Below, in pieces: positions 1 to 5,983 of a stretch of 6,614 nucleotides of DNA. Source of the stretch: Myxococcales bacterium. Its GTDB lineage: Bacteria; Myxococcota; Myxococcia; Myxococcales; Anaeromyxobacteraceae. Position 1 is the stretch's first letter. Each line of letters starts with the position of its first letter. The position numbers and the translations under genes were made by a program. Location: NCBI GenBank assembly GCA_021848865.1, contig JAJZTO010000156.1, positions 1 through 6,614 of the forward strand. The letters are read 5' to 3'. Below the pieces are notes generated by a model that was not told the origin of the DNA, made no database searches, and saw nothing but the letters and a program-made list of their open reading frames with translations.

Positions 1-1
1 C

Positions 2-856
2 CTCTTCGCCGCCCGTCCGCCGGAGGCCGATCCCTTCGCCGCCGCGCCCGCCGAGGGGAGCGGCGGGATTGCCCTGGAGCCCGCCGACCCGCGGTCGCCC
101 GGACGGATGGCGCAGGCGCCGGGCGCGGCCGCCGAGGTGGCCGACCTGGCCGCCGACTTCCGCACGCCCGGCCCGTCGGGCCTGGAGGTGGACGCGCCAC
201 CCGAGCCGACCCCCGAGCGCGCGCCTCCCGTTCCGCCTCCCGCCCCTCCTCCACCTCCCCCGCCGGAGGCCGCCCGTCCGGCGGCGCGACCTGCCGCGCC
301 GGCGCCGGCACCCGCGCCGGCGGCCGACGAGGCGCCCGCGCCGGTCCGCCGCCGGGCGGCCGCGGTGCTGGTGAACTCGCTGTCGCTGCTGCTCCTGCTG
401 GTCCTCGCCGCCGCGATCTTCGTCTCCTGGAGGGGCGGCGGGACGGCGGCGCTTCGGTCGGCGGTGGGCCTGCCGGCGGCCGTCCCGCCCTTCACGGCGG
501 GCGGCCTCTCGACCGGCCTCTACGACACGGCGCGGGGCAAGCCGGTCCTGTTCGTCCGCGGCCGGGTCACGGCGCGCGCCGCCGCCGGCCCGCTGCGGGT
601 CCGCGTCGAGCTGCTCGACGGCAGCCGCGAGGTGGCCCGCGCCGAGGGGCTGGCCGGCGCGGTGGCGACGCCCGAGGAGCTCTGGGGCTCCGACCCGGCC
701 CGGGCGCGCGAGCTGCGCGCGGCGGTGGCGGCCCGCGCCGCCCCGCGCATCGGCGCCGGGGAGTCGCTGCCCTTCCTGGTGGTGTTCTGGGACTACCCGG
801 CGGACCTTCGCGGCCTGGAGGTCAAGGTCGTCGCCGAGCCGGCCCCCGCCGGATAG
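2..856 (+). CDS. DUF3426-like zinc-ribbon family membrane protein, 3' part (5' end outside window)
   Basis: The frame is open from the first bases of the window to a TAG at 854-856, giving 284 visible residues. An ATG at 107 exists, but open sequence of the same Pro/Ala-rich character continues upstream, so the true start is probably outside. Visible layout: a low-complexity Ala/Pro/Glu-rich linker (about residues 1-115, with a proline run near residues 77-89), a single strongly hydrophobic segment (about residues 120-143, rich in Leu/Val/Ala and ending in Trp) preceded by an RRR cluster, then a globular C-terminal domain of about 140 residues that would lie outside the cytoplasm. Proteins with an N-terminal MJ0042-type zinc ribbon, a disordered linker, one membrane helix and a DUF3426-like C-terminal domain have this order in myxobacteria. 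The zinc ribbon itself is not in view, so the family name is inference. The function of this family is unknown. The next gene starts 9 bases downstream, suggesting co-transcription. Confidence 0.7.
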   Translation, partial: LFAARPPEADPFAAAPAEGSGGIALEPADPRSPGRMAQAPGAAAEVADLAADFRTPGPSGLEVDAPPEPTPERAPPVPPPAPPPPPPPEAARPAARPAAPAPAPAPAADEAPAPVRRRAAAVLVNSLSLLLLLVLAAAIFVSWRGGGTAALRSAVGLPAAVPPFTAGGLSTGLYDTARGKPVLFVRGRVTARAAAGPLRVRVELLDGSREVARAEGLAGAVATPEELWGSDPARARELRAAVAARAAPRIGAGESLPFLVVFWDYPADLRGLEVKVVAEPAPAG

Positions 857-865
857 CGCCGCGCC

Positions 866-1654
866 ATGCCGCCGCGCGGCCGTCCCACGTCCCCCGAGGC
901 CCGCGCCCGCGCCCGGGCCCTGGCCGGCCGCCTGCGGGCCCTGGACGGCGGCGCCGCCCGGGCCCTGGCCGCGGCCCGTGCGCTCGCGGCACTCGAGGCG
1001 GCGGAGGCGGCCGCGGTGGTGGCGGCGCTGGTGGACCTGGCGACTCGGGGTGACCCCGTGGCGGTGGTGGCGGTGGTGCAGGCCCTCGACCGGGGCGCCG
1101 TCCCCTACGAGCACCGCGCCTCGCTGTACCAGGCGGCCACGGCCCGCGGCCTGGCCGAGGTGGCGGCGCTGCTGCTGGCTCCGGCCCCGCGGATCGCCTG
1201 GGCGCCGCCCCCCGACAAGCCCGACCCCCGGCTGGCCCGGCTCACCCTGGGCCACAAGAAGGCCATGGCCCGCAGCGACCGGGATCCGGACCTGCTGGCG
1301 CGGCTGGCGGCGGAGGGGGAGCCGGTGGTGGTGCGGGAGCTCCTGCGCAACCCGCGCCTCACCGAGGACTTCGCGGTCCGGCTCGCCGCCCGTCGCCCCT
1401 GCCGCCCCGAGACGCTGCGCTGCCTCTACGAGGACCGGCGCTGGCGGACGCGCCCGCGGGTGGCGGCGGCGCTGGCCCACAACCCGTACGCCGAGACCGA
1501 GATCGCGCTGAAGCTGCTGCCGGCCCTCCCGGCGAAGGACCTGCCGCGCCTCGCGGAGGACGGGGCGGTCCACGCGCTGGTGCGCGCCGCCGCCATCCGC
1601 CTGCTGGAGCTGAGGGGGGGCCCGCCCCGGGGCGGGGAAGGCGGGGAGACCTAG
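866..1654 (+). CDS. Hypothetical alpha-helical repeat protein (LRV/HEAT-like)
   Basis: The 262-residue product starts at the ATG 9 bases after the preceding gene's stop. Ribosome-binding sequence is weak (GGAT at 851-854), as expected for translational coupling. The N-terminal half (about residues 12-105) is Ala/Arg/Leu-rich and probably helical. The second half has a short conserved-looking GHKKAMAR block (residues 129-136), then repeated helical units with 'NP' turns: RNPRL at about 161-165 and HNPYAE at about 205-210, each followed by an amphipathic Ala/Leu helix. This spacing resembles leucine-rich-repeat-variant or HEAT-type solenoids, which usually bind proteins. There is no signal peptide or membrane segment, so it should be cytoplasmic. 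I recognise no enzyme motif and propose no specific function. Its stop overlaps the tatA stop on the other strand. Confidence 0.72.
   Translation: MPPRGRPTSPEARARARALAGRLRALDGGAARALAAARALAALEAAEAAAVVAALVDLATRGDPVAVVAVVQALDRGAVPYEHRASLYQAATARGLAEVAALLLAPAPRIAWAPPPDKPDPRLARLTLGHKKAMARSDRDPDLLARLAAEGEPVVVRELLRNPRLTEDFAVRLAARRPCRPETLRCLYEDRRWRTRPRVAAALAHNPYAETEIALKLLPALPAKDLPRLAEDGAVHALVRAAAIRLLELRGGPPRGGEGGET
1621..1636. repeat. 16-bp perfect GC palindrome near convergent gene ends
   Basis: The sequence CCCGCCCCGGGGCGGG is its own reverse complement. It lies inside the last codons of the helical-repeat gene, 15 bases before the shared stop codons. With no unpaired loop and no T-run on either side, it is not a canonical intrinsic terminator. 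Its position between two convergent genes would suit a transcription or mRNA 3'-end barrier. In DNA this GC-rich it could also be chance. Confidence 0.35.
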
Positions 1655-1893
1655 GCCTTCTTGGCGTGCGACGGCGCCTGCTGCGCCTGCGAGGCGCTGG
1701 ACGCGCCGGCGCCGAGCTGGCCGGGCGAGCCCTTGGGCGTCACGTCGATGCTGTCGTCCTCGTCGCGGGACGACTTCTTGAAGTTGCGGATGCCCTTGCC
1801 CAGCGCGTCGCCCAGCTGCGGGATCTTGTTGGCCCCGAAGATGAGCAGCACCACGACCAGGATGACCAGGATTTCGCCGAAGCCCAAGCGCAT
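1651..1893 (-). CDS. tatA: Sec-independent protein translocase subunit TatA
   Basis: The 80-residue product begins MRLGFGEILVIL. It has the full TatA plan: a short N-terminal membrane helix (about residues 6-21), the hinge FGANKIPQLGDALGKGI (about residues 19-35) with the invariant Phe-Gly and the K-[IL]-P-x-LG pattern, an amphipathic helix ending in NFKKS, then an acidic stretch (DEDD) and a disordered, Ser/Gln/Ala-rich tail ending in Lys-Lys-Ala. TatA forms the size-adaptable part of the twin-arginine channel that exports folded proteins across the inner membrane. A TatA/TatE role fits better than TatB because the amphipathic helix and tail are short. No tatC or tatB lies beside it here. 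The start is fixed by the hydrophobic N-terminus; upstream sequence has no strong Shine-Dalgarno. Its stop overlaps the stop of the convergent helical-repeat gene by 3 bases. Confidence 0.95.
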   Translation of the reverse strand: MRLGFGEILVILVVVLLIFGANKIPQLGDALGKGIRNFKKSSRDEDDSIDVTPKGSPGQLGAGASSASQAQQAPSHAKKA

Positions 1894-1914
1894 AGAAAGG
1901 TAGCATAGCCGCTG

Positions 1915-1937
1915 GGTCGGGGGAGCGCCACCCGACC
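1915..1937. promoter_or_regulatory. Inverted repeat in the tatA/phosphodiesterase divergent spacer
   Basis: GGTCGGG (1915-1921) and CCCGACC (1931-1937) form a 7-bp perfect stem around a 9-base loop. They sit in the 72-base spacer between two divergently transcribed genes, where an operator would be expected. No protein can be named for it. Seven paired bases in GC-rich DNA is only modest evidence. Confidence 0.3.
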
Positions 1938-1965
1938 GGACGTCGCGGCGCAGGGAGACCGAACC

Positions 1966-2733
1966 ATGTCCGCACCCGCCTTCCCCCGCGCCGAGGGGCG
2001 CCCGCTGGTGCTCGGCCACCGCGGCGCGAGCGCCGACGCGCCCGAGAACACGCTGGCCGCCTTCCACCTGGCGATGGCCCGGGGCGCGGACGGCTTCGAG
2101 CTGGACGTGTGGCGCTGCGGCTCGGGCGAGCCGGTGGTGATCCACGACGCCGGCGCGGCGCGCACCGCCGGCGTGCCGCTGGACGTCCGGCGCGAGCCGC
2201 TGGCGCGCCTGAAGCAGTTCGACGTGGGGGCCTGGAAGGGGCCGCGCCACGCCGGCGAGCGCATCCCGGGCCTGGCCGAGGTGCTCGAGGCCTTCCCCGG
2301 CGCGGTGGTGAACGTGGAGCTCAAGTCGGACGGGCTGGGCGACCCGCGGCTGGCGGCGGCGGTGGCGCGGCTGGTGCGCCCCCGGGCCGGGACCGGGCGG
2401 GTGCTGGTCTCGTCGTTCGACTACGCGCTGCTCGCCGCCTTCCGGCTGGCGGCGCCGGAGGTGCCGGTGGGGCTGCTGTTCGCGGCCGACCAGGCCTGGG
2501 AGCTGCGCGACCGGCTGGGCGCGGTGCTGGTCCCGTCGTCGGTCCACCCGCAGCTCGCGCTGTGCACGGACGAGCGGATCGCCGCCTGGCGGCGGCGCGG
2601 GCTGGCGGTCTGCCCCTGGACGGTGGACGAGGCGGCGGAGGCGGAGCGGCTGGCGCGAGCCGGCGTCGAGGCCCTGATCGCCAACGAGCCCGGCGCGGCG
2701 CGCGAGGCGGTGCGGCGGGCCACCGGACGGTGA
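1966..2733 (+). CDS. Glycerophosphodiester phosphodiesterase (GDPD family)
   Basis: The 255-residue protein is typical in length for the compact, cytoplasmic GDPD family, TIM-barrel enzymes that hydrolyse glycerophosphodiesters to sn-glycerol 3-phosphate and an alcohol. The catalytic signature is intact: GHRG (His18-Arg19), PENT (Glu27-Asn28-Thr29), FELDV (Glu45, Asp47; metal ligands), IHD (His60), and VELK (Glu118, third acidic ligand). The C-terminal part has the usual CPWTVDEAAEAERL motif followed by VEALIANEP, corresponding to the W-T-[VN]-[DN] and final beta-strand segments of the family. There is no signal peptide. The region after His60 (DAGAARTAG) is more divergent than the usual HDxxLxRTT. 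The ATG is preceded by GGGAG at 1953-1957. It is convergent with the outer-membrane-type gene, with stops 21 bases apart. Substrate preference cannot be read from the sequence. Confidence 0.92.
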   Translation: MSAPAFPRAEGRPLVLGHRGASADAPENTLAAFHLAMARGADGFELDVWRCGSGEPVVIHDAGAARTAGVPLDVRREPLARLKQFDVGAWKGPRHAGERIPGLAEVLEAFPGAVVNVELKSDGLGDPRLAAAVARLVRPRAGTGRVLVSSFDYALLAAFRLAAPEVPVGLLFAADQAWELRDRLGAVLVPSSVHPQLALCTDERIAAWRRRGLAVCPWTVDEAAEAERLARAGVEALIANEPGAAREAVRRATGR

Positions 2734-2754
2734 GCGCCCGAGGGCGGTCCGGGG

Positions 2755-3783
2755 TCAGAGCTCCAGGCCCAGCCGGACGGCGCCGTTCCAGGAGTCGGGC
2801 AGGAGCGTGGTCGGGAGCCCCTCGGTCTGCTTCATCGTCTTGCCGGGCTGGTAGGTGAGCTCCAGCCCCAGCGAGAGGGAGCCGCTCGTCAACCGGCCGC
2901 CCAGGGTCCAGCGGTAGAGCCAGTTGTCGAGGAACTTCATGTCGGGGAAGGGGACCGTGGTGGCGAGCACCTGGGCCGGGGTCCGCTGGTCGGGGTAGCA
3001 GCTGGTGGGGGTGCAGGGGCCGATCGCCGTCGGGCCGAAGTCGATGGCGTCGGTCTTGGCGCCGATGGAGGTGAAGCGCAGGGCGCCGTAGGGCGTGAGC
3101 TGGACCACTCCGCCGGCGCCGAAGCGCTTGCCCACGGTGAGGTCGGCGTCGAGGACGTTCAACTCCAGATCTCGCTGGCCGAAGAGGCGGGTGTAGGCGA
3201 GGCGCACCGCCACGTCGGGGACCCAGCGGCCGTAGTTCTCGTTGACCGCCCAGCGGATCTCGCCCTGGGCGGCGCCCATCTGGCTCTGGTCCACGTAGAT
3301 GAGCCGTCCGCCGAGATCGACGGAGAAGGGGAGCGCCTTGTGCACGTGGAGGGCGAAGGTGCGCAGGGTCTTGGGGTCGTCGCCGCGGACCGGCCAGGTG
3401 ACGAGGTCGGGGCCGCCGAGCGGGTTGTTGCCGGCGGCGTCGGAGTGGCGGATGGAGGCGACGCCGGCTTCCAGCGCCACGCCCACGCCGAGCTGCCCGC
3501 CGGTGGTCGCGTCGGTGAGCAGGGGCGAGGAGAGGGCGGTGCCGAGCTGCAGGACCAGCTGGCGGTAGCGCTGCATCGAGCCGAAGGCCAGGGCGGTGGA
3601 GCTCCCGCCGGCGATGGGAGCGCAGCCATTCCCCGCGACGGAGCAGTAGGCGCTCAGGCGATCCCAGACCACCGGCGCGGGGGCGCCGAGCCGGGCGAGG
3701 TTCAGGTCCATCGGATCGGCCGCCGCCGGGGTGGCGCGGAGCAGGGCGATGGCGGCGGCGCAAAGCGCCAGGGTGCGGCGCAT
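2755..3783 (-). CDS. Putative outer-membrane beta-barrel protein, uncharacterised
   Basis: The 342-residue product starts at an ATG with a strong Shine-Dalgarno (GGGAGGA just upstream on the minus strand). It begins with a Sec signal peptide: MRR, a hydrophobic core of Leu/Ala (about residues 4-15) and a TPAAA cleavage site before Asp23. The mature part is rich in alternating polar/hydrophobic stretches and in Gly and aromatic residues: LGGRLIYVDQ, WVPDVAVRLAYTRLF, VQLTPYGALRF, LYRWTLGGRLTSGSLSLGLEL. This is the pattern of amphipathic transmembrane beta-strands. It ends NGAVRLGLEL, an amphipathic terminal strand, though the last residue is Leu rather than the common Phe. Two Cys pairs (about residues 47/54 and a CTPTSC segment) could form disulfides. 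I do not recognise a named family; a porin-like or MetA-pathway-like barrel is possible. Localisation is inferred from these features. Confidence 0.75.
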   Translation of the reverse strand: MRRTLALCAAAIALLRATPAAADPMDLNLARLGAPAPVVWDRLSAYCSVAGNGCAPIAGGSSTALAFGSMQRYRQLVLQLGTALSSPLLTDATTGGQLGVGVALEAGVASIRHSDAAGNNPLGGPDLVTWPVRGDDPKTLRTFALHVHKALPFSVDLGGRLIYVDQSQMGAAQGEIRWAVNENYGRWVPDVAVRLAYTRLFGQRDLELNVLDADLTVGKRFGAGGVVQLTPYGALRFTSIGAKTDAIDFGPTAIGPCTPTSCYPDQRTPAQVLATTVPFPDMKFLDNWLYRWTLGGRLTSGSLSLGLELTYQPGKTMKQTEGLPTTLLPDSWNGAVRLGLEL

Positions 3784-3819
3784 GGATCCTCCCGGGGGCC
3801 GGACTACCCAGCCGGGACG

Positions 3820-3849
3820 AGGTTAGCGTTCGAAATTCAGGGATGTCAA
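3820..3849 (-). promoter_or_regulatory. Sigma70-like promoter for the outer-membrane protein gene
   Basis: On the minus strand a perfect TTGACA (3849-3844) is followed after 18 bases by TAACCT (3825-3820), which keeps the key T-A and final T of a -10 box. Transcription would start near 3813, leaving a leader of about 30 bases with the strong ribosome-binding site. The stretch is clearly AT-richer than its surroundings, as usual for a promoter in a GC-rich genome. The -10 match is only partial. Confidence 0.55.
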
Positions 3850-3857
3850 CGATTTGG

Positions 3858-3875
3858 AATTACTCTGGGTAGGGC
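3858..3875 (+). repeat. REP-like repeat, copy 1 (upstream of prohibitin-like gene)
   Basis: AATTACTCTGGGTAGGGC matches the 19-base repeat that bounds the transposase unit except for one missing base (GGGT-AGGGC versus GGGTCAGGGC). The first 13 bases are identical in all three copies. It has the same orientation as the copy at 5995-6013 and is inverted relative to 4729-4747. It sits in the divergent spacer, 9 bases outside the -35 box of the minus-strand promoter and 62 bases before the prohibitin-like start codon. Confidence 0.8.
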
Positions 3876-3937
3876 GCGGCGGCGGTTCGGGCCTTCCCGC
3901 GGGGGCCCGCGTATGCTTCCGCCCAGGGAGGGGCACC

Positions 3938-4735
3938 ATGCGACACACCGTCTTCCTGACCTGGATCATCCTGGCACTGGCGCCGCTGAACCAGGGCTGC
4001 CGTTGTCCGGTCGTGGACTCGGGCAATCAGGGCATCGTCTTCGAAACGCTGGGCAAGGGCACCAGCAAGAAGCTCCTCGGCGAGGGCATGCACGTCATGC
4101 CCATCTGGAACCGCGTCATCCCCTACGACCTGCGGGTGCACGAGTTCAAGGAGGGGCTGGCGGTGCTCTCCAACAACGGGCTGATGCTCAAGGTGGACGC
4201 CAGCGTCCGCTACCGCCCCAAGGGCGACGAGCTGTACGAGCTGCAGACGCAGATCGGCCCCCGCTACGCCGACATCCTCATCGCTCCGGTGGTCCGATCC
4301 GAGGCCCGGAAGGTGTTCGGGCGCTACGCGCCGGAGGAGATCTACTCGACCAAGCGCGAGGAGATCGAGCGGCAGATCTACGACGAGGTGAAGAAGGCGC
4401 TGGAAGGAAAGCACGTCGTGGTCGAGGCCATCCTGGTGCGCGACGTGGAGCTGCCGCCCGCGATCCAGGCGGCCATCTCCGACAAGCTCGCCGAGGAGCA
4501 GCGCTCCCAGAAGATGAGGTTCACGCTGGACCGGGAGCGGCAGGAGGCCCAGCGCAAGCAGATCGAGGCAGAGGGCATCAACAAGTACCAGACCATCGTG
4601 CGCCAGGGGCTCACCGCCGAGTATCTCCAGTACAAGGGCATCGAGGCCACCACGAAGATCGCCGAGAGCCCCAATACCAAGGTGATCATCGTGGGCGCCG
4701 GGAAGGGCGGCCTCCCCCTCGTGTTCCAGCCCTGA
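3938..4735 (+). CDS. SPFH/prohibitin-family protein, putative lipoprotein
   Basis: I chose the ATG at 3938 because it follows a clear Shine-Dalgarno (AGGGAGGGG, 3925-3933) and begins a secretion signal; it gives 265 residues. A hydrophobic segment (about residues 5-17) ends at NQGC with Cys21, a plausible but non-ideal lipidation site. The SPFH domain follows: GNQGIVFETLGKG (from about residue 28), MPIWNRVIPYDLRVHEFKE, a mid-domain SVRYRPK strand, and the prohibitin-type ELPPAIQAAI (from about 171), then a charged coiled coil (about 183-215, EEQRSQKMRF and DRERQEAQRKQIEAEG). The C-terminus, NTKVIIVGAGKGGLPLVF, is the usual prohibitin-like ending. Such proteins form large ring assemblies at membranes, often around proteases or as scaffolds. 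Lipid anchoring in place of a membrane helix is an inference from Cys21. Its TGA stop lies inside a REP-like repeat (4729-4747). It is flanked on both sides by inverted copies of that repeat. Confidence 0.9.
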   Translation: MRHTVFLTWIILALAPLNQGCRCPVVDSGNQGIVFETLGKGTSKKLLGEGMHVMPIWNRVIPYDLRVHEFKEGLAVLSNNGLMLKVDASVRYRPKGDELYELQTQIGPRYADILIAPVVRSEARKVFGRYAPEEIYSTKREEIERQIYDEVKKALEGKHVVVEAILVRDVELPPAIQAAISDKLAEEQRSQKMRFTLDRERQEAQRKQIEAEGINKYQTIVRQGLTAEYLQYKGIEATTKIAESPNTKVIIVGAGKGGLPLVFQP

Positions 4736-4747
4736 CCCAGAGTAATT
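4729..4747 (-). repeat. REP-like repeat, copy 2 (left boundary of transposase unit)
   Basis: This is the 19-base boundary repeat in the opposite orientation to copies 1 and 3. It covers the last codons of the prohibitin-like gene and supplies its TGA stop (4733-4735). GGC continues the match to copy 3 beyond position 4747 after a one-base gap. Confidence 0.85.
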
Positions 4748-4750
4748 GGC

Positions 4751-5001
4751 GGATCGTCGCCCACCTCGAGGGCTCGCAGGGGACGCCCCGGCCGTTCGCG
4801 GTGCGGACCGATGCGTGCGAGGGGCCTCACGGTGGCCACATGCCCTCGGGAGGCGCGACGTGCGAGCGGGATGTCCGCCCCGCTCCCCGGTCGGCGCCAA
4901 TGATTGTGCCCGCTTCGACCGGCGGGTGGAGACGGCCTCGCGGACCGATGAGCGAGCGCCAGTCCGCGACTACGCGGCAGGTGAATGCACCGGGATGGCC
5001 T
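4751..5001. other. Non-coding left arm of the transposase unit with candidate hairpins
   Basis: About 250 bases between the left boundary repeat and the transposase stop carry no gene I can support. Two inverted repeats are visible: CGAGGG (4819-4824) with CCCTCG (4843-4848), and CCGGTCG (4887-4893) with CGACCGG (4916-4922). An 11-base direct repeat, GCGGACCGATG, occurs at 4803-4813 and 4940-4950. Hairpins near the ends are what HUH transposases recognise, so one may be a recognition site or may act as the terminator between the two convergent genes. No T-run follows either stem. Confidence 0.4.
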
Positions 5002-5886
5002 TCATGGCGAGGCCGCGCACGGCACGCCGTGCATGACGCGCAGCAGGTAGGTGCCCGCCGGGAAGATTGCCTCTCGGTCGCCGGCGCGGCGAGTCGACCA
5101 CGCCGATCGATACGACGTCAGGAAGGCGACGAGGCGCTCGAGCGCCGCGATCCGGTTCCACTTGTCCTGCGCCGCGATGCGCGGGTTCAGCCCCCGCCGA
5201 GGCTCGCGGACGGCGGGGGCCGCTGGGCGCTCCCGCGCCGTCCTGCCGCCGGTCCGCAGGCTCCATTCCGGTCGGCCCGCCGCACGCGCCTCGAGGGTGG
5301 CCAGCGAGGCGCTCACCCGCTGCCGGAAGTCGTCGGCGGAGGAAAACCCGGGTGGGATTGCCAGCTCGAGGCGCGCCACCTCCGGCATGCAGCCGTCCGG
5401 CCTGAAGAACGATCGAGGCCGTGGGAAATCCTTTCCCCTGGTCCCCATCCGCTCGGGCCCAGACCATAGTCCGGTCCAATCGCGACCGCGCCGGACGACT
5501 CCGGCCGCGACCGGATTGGCGAGGACGTACGCCGTCTTCGCGACAATGTCGTCCGGCGCGACGAGAACGACCGCACCGTTGCTCCTTGGCGCCCAGAAGG
5601 ACTCCCAGCGGCCGAGGGACGCGTTCAACGCCCGCGCGACCAGGGAGTCGAGATACTGCTCGAATGCCGGGAGCCTGGCGTCGGTGTCGGTGACGATGAT
5701 GTGGAAGTGGTTGGACAGCACGCAATACGCGTGCACCAGCACCCCGAAGCGCTGGGCCGCGACGGCGAGCACGTACCCGAAGACGCCATTCGTCGTCCCG
5801 CCTGGTTGCAGGAGGAACTGGCGCTGCGAGCACCGGCGAGTGACCAGGTAGGTCGTGCCGGGAAGGATCTGGCGCGGGGCGGTCAC
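5002..5886 (-). CDS. REP-associated tyrosine transposase (RAYT, IS200-like Y1/HUH family)
   Basis: The 294-residue product starts at a GTG with GGGAG seven to eight bases upstream on the minus strand. The N-terminus has the family opening GTTYLVTRRCSQRQFLL (residues 10-26). The metal-binding HUH motif is His60-Phe-His62 within LSNHFHIIV. The RAYT block RALNASLGRWESFWAP lies at residues 85-100, and the presumed nucleophile Tyr120 sits in AYVLANPVAAGVV. All catalytic parts are therefore present. After about residue 135 there is a longer arginine-rich C-terminal part ending IFPAGTYLLRVMHGVP, which may bind the repeats. RAYTs are single-copy, usually domesticated relatives of IS200/IS605 transposases, thought to spread or maintain REP sequences. 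Codon use is slightly less G/C-biased than in neighbours (for example CTT, ACT, CAA, AAT, TAT early in the gene). It lies 97 bases downstream of the DUF255 stop on the same strand, so read-through expression is possible. Confidence 0.9.
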   Translation of the reverse strand: MTAPRQILPGTTYLVTRRCSQRQFLLQPGGTTNGVFGYVLAVAAQRFGVLVHAYCVLSNHFHIIVTDTDARLPAFEQYLDSLVARALNASLGRWESFWAPRSNGAVVLVAPDDIVAKTAYVLANPVAAGVVRRGRDWTGLWSGPERMGTRGKDFPRPRSFFRPDGCMPEVARLELAIPPGFSSADDFRQRVSASLATLEARAAGRPEWSLRTGGRTARERPAAPAVREPRRGLNPRIAAQDKWNRIAALERLVAFLTSYRSAWSTRRAGDREAIFPAGTYLLRVMHGVPCAASP

Positions 5887-5963
5887 GTCGTCTCCCGTTC
5901 GCAGGAGCCATGCCGCTTGTAGGACTCAGTGATGTCGCGGGCTTCGCTGCGAGTCTGTTCGAA

Positions 5964-5980
5964 ACCGTCCGCGCGACGGT
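5964..5980. repeat. Short hairpin next to the right boundary repeat
   Basis: ACCGTC (5964-5969) and GACGGT (5975-5980) form a 6-bp perfect stem with a CGCGC loop, ending 14 bases inside the right boundary repeat and upstream of the transposase start. IS200/RAYT enzymes recognise small hairpins near element ends, so it could be a transposase site. A chance origin is also possible at this length. Confidence 0.35.
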
Positions 5981-5983
5981 CGA

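Noticed and set aside
1651..2547. Extended 298-codon reading of the tatA frame
   Set aside because: The upstream 218 codons are antisense to the phosphodiesterase gene. TatA begins with its membrane helix immediately after the ATG at 1893.
2321..3763. A 480-codon open frame on the minus strand
   Set aside because: It overlaps the signal-peptide-bearing outer-membrane-type gene in another frame and the phosphodiesterase gene antisense. Its product is low-complexity Arg/Pro sequence.
3912..3917. TATGCT as a -10 box for the prohibitin-like gene
   Set aside because: No -35 element lies at a suitable distance, and a start there would leave almost no leader before the Shine-Dalgarno.
3854..3937. 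TTG start 28 codons upstream for the prohibitin-like gene
   Set aside because: The extension would translate through the repeat and a Gly-rich stretch and bury the secretion signal. The ATG at 3938 has a strong ribosome-binding site and begins the signal.
3340..5469. A 709-codon open frame on the plus strand
   Set aside because: It crosses the outer-membrane-type gene antisense, the prohibitin-like gene out of frame and the transposase antisense. It is Gly/Arg-rich with no domain, as expected for a shadow frame in GC-rich DNA.
4970..5911. A 313-codon minus-strand frame overlapping the transposase gene
   Set aside because: It is Arg/Pro-rich with no recognisable motif, while the overlapping frame has a complete HUH/Tyr catalytic set.
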